Shown here one piece after another: positions 29,158-33,995 of a stretch of 33,995 nucleotides of DNA. The stretch comes from JAVMKJ01 sp031732875 (GTDB taxonomy: Bacteria; Pseudomonadota; Gammaproteobacteria; Competibacterales; Competibacteraceae). The position numbers were made by a program, and so were the translations under genes. Numbering within the stretch: the stretch's first letter is position 1; every line of letters begins with the position of its first letter. Location: assembly GCA_031732875.1 (NCBI GenBank), contig JAVMKL010000091.1:1-33995 (forward strand), in the 5' to 3' direction. Below the pieces are notes generated by a model, which saw only the letters and a program-made list of their open reading frames with translations, was not told the DNA's origin and searched no databases.

Positions 29158-32100
29158 ATGAATTCAAAAACCCAACCCTTCAGCGTCAGTCCTTCCGGGA
29201 TCGCGCGTTACTTCTTCCATGACTGCGAACGCTTACTACGCTTTTCGGCCACCCCCAATTCCCGGCAAGCGGCGGACGGTGTTCCATCCTACAAACCGGA
29301 TACCAGTCCAGTGATGGAGGCGATTCGCGACGCCGGATATGACTGGGAAGAGCACGTGGTTGGGCAACTCCTGAAGGACAAGGTATTCATCGCCAAGGGT
29401 AAAGCTGGGCTACCTGTACATCAGCGTCGATTTGACCGGGCTCAGACTCTTGATATCCTCCGCACAGCGCAAGCGGGTAGCTTTATCTATCAAGGCGCGC
29501 TGCTGGCGCCTGAAGCCTTCTACCAGCGATTCGGGATTAACTCCGCGCTGGTGCGTTTCTCAGATAATCACCCCGACTTGATTGCCGTTGAAACGGTTAA
29601 CCAACAGCGTCGATTCCGAGTGATTGACATCAAACGCGGCGATACGGCGAAAGCCATTCATCGCATTCAAATCCTGCTTTACGCCTGGGAACTGGAAACC
29701 ATTCTCACCGCTGAAGGGATTGACGGAGTCGTCGATGTCGCTACTGGTGGTGTTTGGCTGGGAAATACCGATGCACCGGTCGCCGTCGACCTGGACGCCG
29801 TGCGCCCGCACGTAGCCCGATTTCTCCGGGAAGACCTGTCGCGGATTTGCTCCCACCCGGTCAATGGAGCCACTTGGCACCTGCATTACAGGTGTGAATG
29901 GTGCGATTACTTTGATCACTGCCGCGATGAAACGCGAACGGCGAACAACCTCTCTCGTTTGGCGGGTCTGACCGGATTCGGCAAACGTTTTCTCAGCAAG
30001 CAAGGCGTCACGACCGTCAATGAGCTTGCAGACTGGCTGGCGCAGCCCTCCGCCGACAACACCCTGGCCCGTTGCGCATCCCTGGCGGGTCGCGGCCATC
30101 TGCTTCGTGGCCAAACCAAGGCTTTTATTCAGAATCGGGTGGTTGTGCATGGCGCTGGGTCCATGTCGCTTCCCAAAGGAGAGAATATCGCGGTTTTTCT
30201 CACCGTCCAGGAAGAGCCACTGGAAGAAAGTTGTTATCTTGCCGGGGTGCTGGTTTCCGTGCGCGAGAACCTGCGGCAACCGATCACGGGCAGTCCAGAC
30301 ATACCCAAGCCAGCGGTATGGGTGGCCAAGTCACGAAGCGAAATTCCCCAAGTTGCTGCCCGGGTGATTACCTATCTCGACCGGCTCTTCAAGAACGTCG
30401 CTGCTTACAACCGGAATCGATCTTGGCAGGAGCAACTTTCACTACAGTGCTATGTGCATAATGAACGGGAACGCGCTGTGTTCGGCAGATTGCTGATGAC
30501 CGCGCTGTCCGACCCCGCTGTGCAGCACGCCGCCATGCGTTTGCTGCTCCACTTCTCCAGCCCCGATCTCGTTCATGTTGAACAGCACCCTGAAGAACCG
30601 GTTGCGTACCCGCTGGTCGTGTTGTTGTCAGCGCAGGCGCAACTGGTCGCGCTACCGGTGGACACCAGCTATACCCTGCCGGAATCACTGGTTGCGCTGG
30701 GCAGCGCTTTCAACTACCCGCGCCATCCACAGGTTCACTTCCCGCTGGGCCATGCGCTGCGGCCGGATGGAATTCACAAGGTCTGGAACGGACAGCAGAA
30801 TGCTGACGTCGTTCACGGCAACGGTTGTCGTCTGCTCTACGCAACCCGATCACTCCTGTCGGTATTACGGGACAAGGTCGGTACCCAACTTGCAGCTTGG
30901 CCACCCAAGTTCACGATGCCCGGCACGAGTGGCATTCAATCGCCATTGCTGGGCAGGTTGGCGTTTTTCAGCCGTTTCGAAAGCGTCATGTCCTGTCTGG
31001 AAGTACAGGCAACGCGGGCCGAGGCGCGAGAGATTCAACGGGGGCAGGAAAAGATCATAGAACTGGAGGCGATAGGCCCAGATCAATTCAAGATCGTGCG
31101 AGGGCCAGCTACGGTCGATATCAATACCATGCCGAACTGGCTGCTCGTCCCTGATGATGCTGATGGTCGGCTTACCCAGTTGCAATTCCCCGATTATTAC
31201 GCCCGCAATAAATCCGTCTATGGAAGGCCATCGCCGCATCGTGCCCTCGTCGGTGTCAAGGCCGTGACTACCAACCACGCTGGAACCCCGCAGGCCTTAC
31301 AAGTTGCCTGGCGTCAGGAATTCAGCACCGGGTTTGCAAAACCTGGTCGATGTTATGTTATGTATCCTCGTTTCGTTGACTATAACAGCGACCGGGTTAT
31401 CCAATGGCTGAGCAATCTTGATCGCGCAGGTTCGCAATGGATGGTTTCACATCTGGCCGCGCCCTCATCATCCTGTCGTTCACTGAATCCGAGGGTCGAG
31501 CAGCGGGTTGCAGCGAGCCTGCCTGCGCTCTTGCTGACGTTCAGTCAGCAAAAAGCCTTCAAGGCGCTACGCCGCTATGATCACACTGTCGTGTGGGGCC
31601 CACCAGGCACCGGAAAGACGCATTTCATAGGCGCAGCGGTTGCCGCCTTGATTGCTGCGCATTCTGCTGAGAACAGGCCCTTTCGCGTACTCATTACCGC
31701 CTTTACCCACGCCGCTATTGAAAATGTGCTGAAAAGCGTGGCTCGCAATCTCCAGGACCACTTTGCCACTGCCCAGAGTCCGGTGTGGAAAGCGGGAGAA
31801 TGGAAGGGCGATAAGAAACCGCAGGCCATCATCGAGGTTGGTCCCGAGTGTAGTAAAGCACTCATGGAGCAGGAGCAGGTTGTCATCGGCGCTACCGTCT
31901 ATGTCTTTAAAGCCAACCCTGGCCCGGTATTCGACCTGGTCGTGATTGACGAAGCCAGCCAGGTCCGCCTTCCTGAAGCCTGTATCCCCTTAACGCTTCG
32001 TCACCCCAAGGGGCGTCTGCTGCTCGCCGGCGATCACCAACAGCTTCCCCCTATCGTCAAGGGCGCATGGCCGGACCCTGTAACCGGTCCGGCCATCCAC

Positions 32101-32952
32101 GGCTCCGTCCTGACCGCGCTCCGTGTGGATCAACACCCGGCGCTCGGCTTGCAACTCCATGAAAACTGGCGGATGAACGCTACTCTCACCGCCATTGCCG
32201 CCGATTTCATCTACGGCCATCAATACCGGTGCGCGAAGAGAACGGTTGCTGACCAGCAACTGCGCTGGACGGCATCCATCGGCATGAACCGCTTTGCTCA
32301 ACATTGTCTTGATCCTCAGTACCCGTTTGTCATGGTCATCCTGGATGGAGTAGATGCGGGCAGGGAGAATCTGTTGGAAGCACGTTTAGTCGCTATCCTG
32401 GCGCGCGCCTTGCGGCGAGGCATGATCACCACAAAGGGGAAAACCTACACCACGGACCGGGATTTCTTCCATGGCGCTGAAAAAGAAGGGCCAGGCGTCT
32501 TCATCGTCAGTCCTCATCATGTCCAGATTGCGGCGATCCGCAAAGCCATTGCGCATAAGGGGTTAACCAATCCATTTGTCGATACCGTTGAGAAAATGCA
32601 GGGCCAGGAGGCCGAAGCAGTTCTGATCTCCTATGGGGTTTCTGACCCGGAGTTCGCGTTGCGTGAAGCCGCTTTCATTTACCAGCGAAACCGCCTCAAC
32701 GTCGCGATCACTCGTGCTCGTTGCAAGGCGGTGTTGTTCCTGCCGAGATCGCTCCTGGAAGCTCCTCCCGGAGTGCTGGATGTGGAGGAAGCCGCTGCAG
32801 GGCTTGCATTTATGCGACAGCTCTATGATTTGGCCGCCGAGAAAGGGGATCGGAGGATATTTAGGGGGAAAAACGGCGGAAATGCGGAAGTGTTGCGATT
32901 CCGGTTGGTTGATAAGCCCATCCCACTAACCCTGTTACCCGAATGCCTGTAA
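29158..32952 (+). CDS. Dna2-like fusion of RecB-type nuclease and UPF1-type SF1 helicase
   Basis: 1264 residues. The N-terminal third is a PD-(D/E)XK nuclease of the TM0106/Cas4/Dna2 kind: HPDLIAVE (about 138-145) and RVIDIKRGD (about 155-163). Four cysteines, C23, C246, C249 and C255 (YRCEWCDYFDHC), fit the Fe-S staple of AddB, Cas4 and Dna2. A middle region has no recognised motifs. The C-terminal SF1 helicase has Walker A WGPPGTGKT (about 814-822), VVIDEASQ (about 927-934), LLAGDHQQLPP (about 955-965), VEKMQGQEAEAVLIS and NRLNVAITRAR (about 1178-1188), typical of UPF1/Dna2. It probably unwinds and cleaves DNA ends. It is co-transcribed with the GHKL gene; the start has no strong Shine-Dalgarno, so translation may be coupled to the upstream gene. 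Confidence 0.9.
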   Translation: MNSKTQPFSVSPSGIARYFFHDCERLLRFSATPNSRQAADGVPSYKPDTSPVMEAIRDAGYDWEEHVVGQLLKDKVFIAKGKAGLPVHQRRFDRAQTLDILRTAQAGSFIYQGALLAPEAFYQRFGINSALVRFSDNHPDLIAVETVNQQRRFRVIDIKRGDTAKAIHRIQILLYAWELETILTAEGIDGVVDVATGGVWLGNTDAPVAVDLDAVRPHVARFLREDLSRICSHPVNGATWHLHYRCEWCDYFDHCRDETRTANNLSRLAGLTGFGKRFLSKQGVTTVNELADWLAQPSADNTLARCASLAGRGHLLRGQTKAFIQNRVVVHGAGSMSLPKGENIAVFLTVQEEPLEESCYLAGVLVSVRENLRQPITGSPDIPKPAVWVAKSRSEIPQVAARVITYLDRLFKNVAAYNRNRSWQEQLSLQCYVHNERERAVFGRLLMTALSDPAVQHAAMRLLLHFSSPDLVHVEQHPEEPVAYPLVVLLSAQAQLVALPVDTSYTLPESLVALGSAFNYPRHPQVHFPLGHALRPDGIHKVWNGQQNADVVHGNGCRLLYATRSLLSVLRDKVGTQLAAWPPKFTMPGTSGIQSPLLGRLAFFSRFESVMSCLEVQATRAEAREIQRGQEKIIELEAIGPDQFKIVRGPATVDINTMPNWLLVPDDADGRLTQLQFPDYYARNKSVYGRPSPHRALVGVKAVTTNHAGTPQALQVAWRQEFSTGFAKPGRCYVMYPRFVDYNSDRVIQWLSNLDRAGSQWMVSHLAAPSSSCRSLNPRVEQRVAASLPALLLTFSQQKAFKALRRYDHTVVWGPPGTGKTHFIGAAVAALIAAHSAENRPFRVLITAFTHAAIENVLKSVARNLQDHFATAQSPVWKAGEWKGDKKPQAIIEVGPECSKALMEQEQVVIGATVYVFKANPGPVFDLVVIDEASQVRLPEACIPLTLRHPKGRLLLAGDHQQLPPIVKGAWPDPVTGPAIHGSVLTALRVDQHPALGLQLHENWRMNATLTAIAADFIYGHQYRCAKRTVADQQLRWTASIGMNRFAQHCLDPQYPFVMVILDGVDAGRENLLEARLVAILARALRRGMITTKGKTYTTDRDFFHGAEKEGPGVFIVSPHHVQIAAIRKAIAHKGLTNPFVDTVEKMQGQEAEAVLISYGVSDPEFALREAAFIYQRNRLNVAITRARCKAVLFLPRSLLEAPPGVLDVEEAAAGLAFMRQLYDLAAEKGDRRIFRGKNGGNAEVLRFRLVDKPIPLTLLPECL

Positions 32953-32991
32953 AAGTGACAATGCTACTCAAACCTTTTTTGTCCTCGCCTC

Positions 32992-33888
32992 TCAATCCCC
33001 GAACAGCCCGGTGGACAGGTAGCGGTCGCCCCGATCACAGATGATGGTGACGATCACCGCATGTTCCACTTCCGCCGACAGCCGCAGCGCCGCCGCCACT
33101 GCGCCACCGGACGATACACCGCAGCAAATACCCTCGTCGCGCGCCAGCCGGTGCGTGGTGTCCTCGGCTTCGGTCTGGCTGACGTCCATGATCCGGTCTA
33201 CTCGCACCGGATCGTAGATCTTCGGCAGGTACTCGGGCGGCCAGCGCCGGATGCCGGCGATGGAAGCCCCCTCGGTGGGCTGCACGCCGATGATGTGCAC
33301 TGTGGGGTTCCGTTCCTTCAGATAGCGCGATACGCCCATGATGGTGCCGGTGGTACCCATGGCGCTGACGAAGTGAGTCATCCGGCCGCCGGTGTCGCGC
33401 CAGATTTCCGGGCCGGTGGTTTCGTAATGCGCCCGCGGGTTATCGGGATTGCCGAACTGGTCCAGTACCCGGCCGTGGCCTTCCCGCTCCAGCCGCGCGG
33501 CCAGGTCGCGGGCGCCTTCCATGCTTTCCTCCCGGCTGACCAGAATCAGCTCGGCGCCGTAAGCCCGCATCGCCGTCCGCCGCTCGGCGCTCTGGTTTTC
33601 CGGCATGATCAGCACCAGCCGGTAGCCCTTCATGGTGGCGATCATCGCCAGGGCGATACCGGTGTTGCCGCTGGTCGCTTCGATCAGCACGTCGCCAGGC
33701 TTGATCTCTCCGCGCGCCTCGGCGTGCCGGATCATGCTCAGCGCCGGCCGGTCCTTGACCGAACCGGCGGGGTTATTACCCTCCAGCTTGCCGAGAATGA
33801 CGTTGGTGGTCTCGCCCGGCAGACGCTGTAATCGCACCAGCGGGGTGTTGCCGACAAAAGCTGCAAGGGTAGGGTATGACGTCGTCAC
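32992..33888 (-). CDS. cysM: Cysteine synthase B (O-acetylserine sulfhydrylase)
   Basis: 298 residues. CysM makes cysteine from O-acetylserine and sulfide, or S-sulfocysteine from thiosulfate, using PLP. The PLP lysine is in NPAGSVKDRPA (about residue 46). EATSGNTGIALAM binds substrate, AMGTTGTIMGVSRYLKE is the phosphate-binding loop region, and CGVSSGGAVAAAL lies near the end. Short length and the MPENQSAERRTAMRAYGAELILV segment fit CysM rather than CysK. The start is GTG at 33888, six bases after the upstream stop at 33895; no ATG is available before the conserved region. It probably shares an operon with the rhodanese-like gene and may belong to the CysB regulon. It converges on the helicase gene with no evident terminator in the 39-base gap. 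Confidence 0.95.
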   Translation of the reverse strand: MTTSYPTLAAFVGNTPLVRLQRLPGETTNVILGKLEGNNPAGSVKDRPALSMIRHAEARGEIKPGDVLIEATSGNTGIALAMIATMKGYRLVLIMPENQSAERRTAMRAYGAELILVSREESMEGARDLAARLEREGHGRVLDQFGNPDNPRAHYETTGPEIWRDTGGRMTHFVSAMGTTGTIMGVSRYLKERNPTVHIIGVQPTEGASIAGIRRWPPEYLPKIYDPVRVDRIMDVSQTEAEDTTHRLARDEGICCGVSSGGAVAAALRLSAEVEHAVIVTIICDRGDRYLSTGLFGD

Positions 33889-33894
33889 GCCGTC

Positions 33895-33995
33895 TCAGCT
33901 CTGTTTCCAGGGCAACCGCTCGGCGCGCCAACCGCTCGCACCCCGGTGGCTGTCGTCGTCGAGCGGACCCTCGAAGCCATCCGCCACGTTATAGG
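33895..33995 (-). CDS. Rhodanese-like protein, C-terminal fragment
   Basis: Only the last 32 codons and the TGA stop (33895-33897) are in the window. The end reads YNVADGFEGPLDDD, then GWRAERLPWKQS. The pattern Y-N-V-x-x-G-F-E-G followed by GW...LPW is what I expect at the end of rhodanese-like sulfurtransferase domains. The active-site cysteine would lie outside the window. It sits directly upstream of cysM, which supports a role in sulfane-sulfur handling. The call rests on a short segment and context. Confidence 0.7.
   Translation of the reverse strand, partial: YNVADGFEGPLDDDSHRGASGWRAERLPWKQS

Overview
The window looks like a GC-rich gammaproteobacterial chromosome segment. Support comes from a CysB regulator that keeps the enterobacterial ligand residues, a Tat-exported high-potential iron-sulfur protein (HiPIP), and a circularly permuted ATP-grasp/alpha-E/transglutaminase cluster. 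The species cannot be named from the sequence alone. Short AT-rich islands (about 6520-6700, 9310-9480, 20230-20310 and 20450-20515) mark promoter or leader regions in otherwise GC-rich DNA.

Layout. (1) 1-3125: the start of a transglutaminase-like gene (minus strand) diverges from a circularly permuted ATP-grasp gene and an alpha-E gene. The alpha-E tail, its terminator and the leader beyond it are duplicated in tandem. (2) 3158-8211: metabolic genes, namely HiPIP, an FAA hydrolase, a flavodoxin-fold NAD(P)H oxidoreductase, a MmgE/PrpD protein (minus), and an unusual fusion of a degenerate EAL domain to an RBBP9-type serine hydrolase. (3) 8285-10361: cysB (minus) diverges from larE. (4) 10440-20195: a type I restriction-modification island. 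In order it holds a half-size HsdS, HsdM, a frameshifted full-size HsdS, a Y1 REP-associated transposase (RAYT), a DUF1016/YhcG nuclease, HsdR, and a YgjP-like metallopeptidase. The island is filled with about 13 copies of one REP palindrome, four of them translated in frame inside HsdR. (5) 20567-23561: a family 2A encapsulin, a separate disordered cargo-loading-like protein, and a SufS-like cysteine desulfurase. (6) 23701-24515: a RelE/ParE-like toxin behind an unusual helical partner. (7) 24736-32952: a two-gene unit made of a giant GHKL (sacsin-like) ATPase with a DUF3883 domain and a Dna2-like nuclease-helicase. This is the best candidate here for an undescribed defence system. (8) 32992-33995: cysM and the end of a rhodanese-like gene, both minus.

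How the parts fit. CysB, LarE, the encapsulated cysteine desulfurase, CysM and the rhodanese form a sulfur-metabolism neighbourhood. Defence genes (RM island, toxin pair, GHKL/helicase pair) are interleaved with it. Two features suggest active remodelling of the RM island: a 19-bp tandem duplication that breaks hsdS and could revert by slippage, and REPIN invasion that has set gene ends and inserted 63 codons into HsdR.
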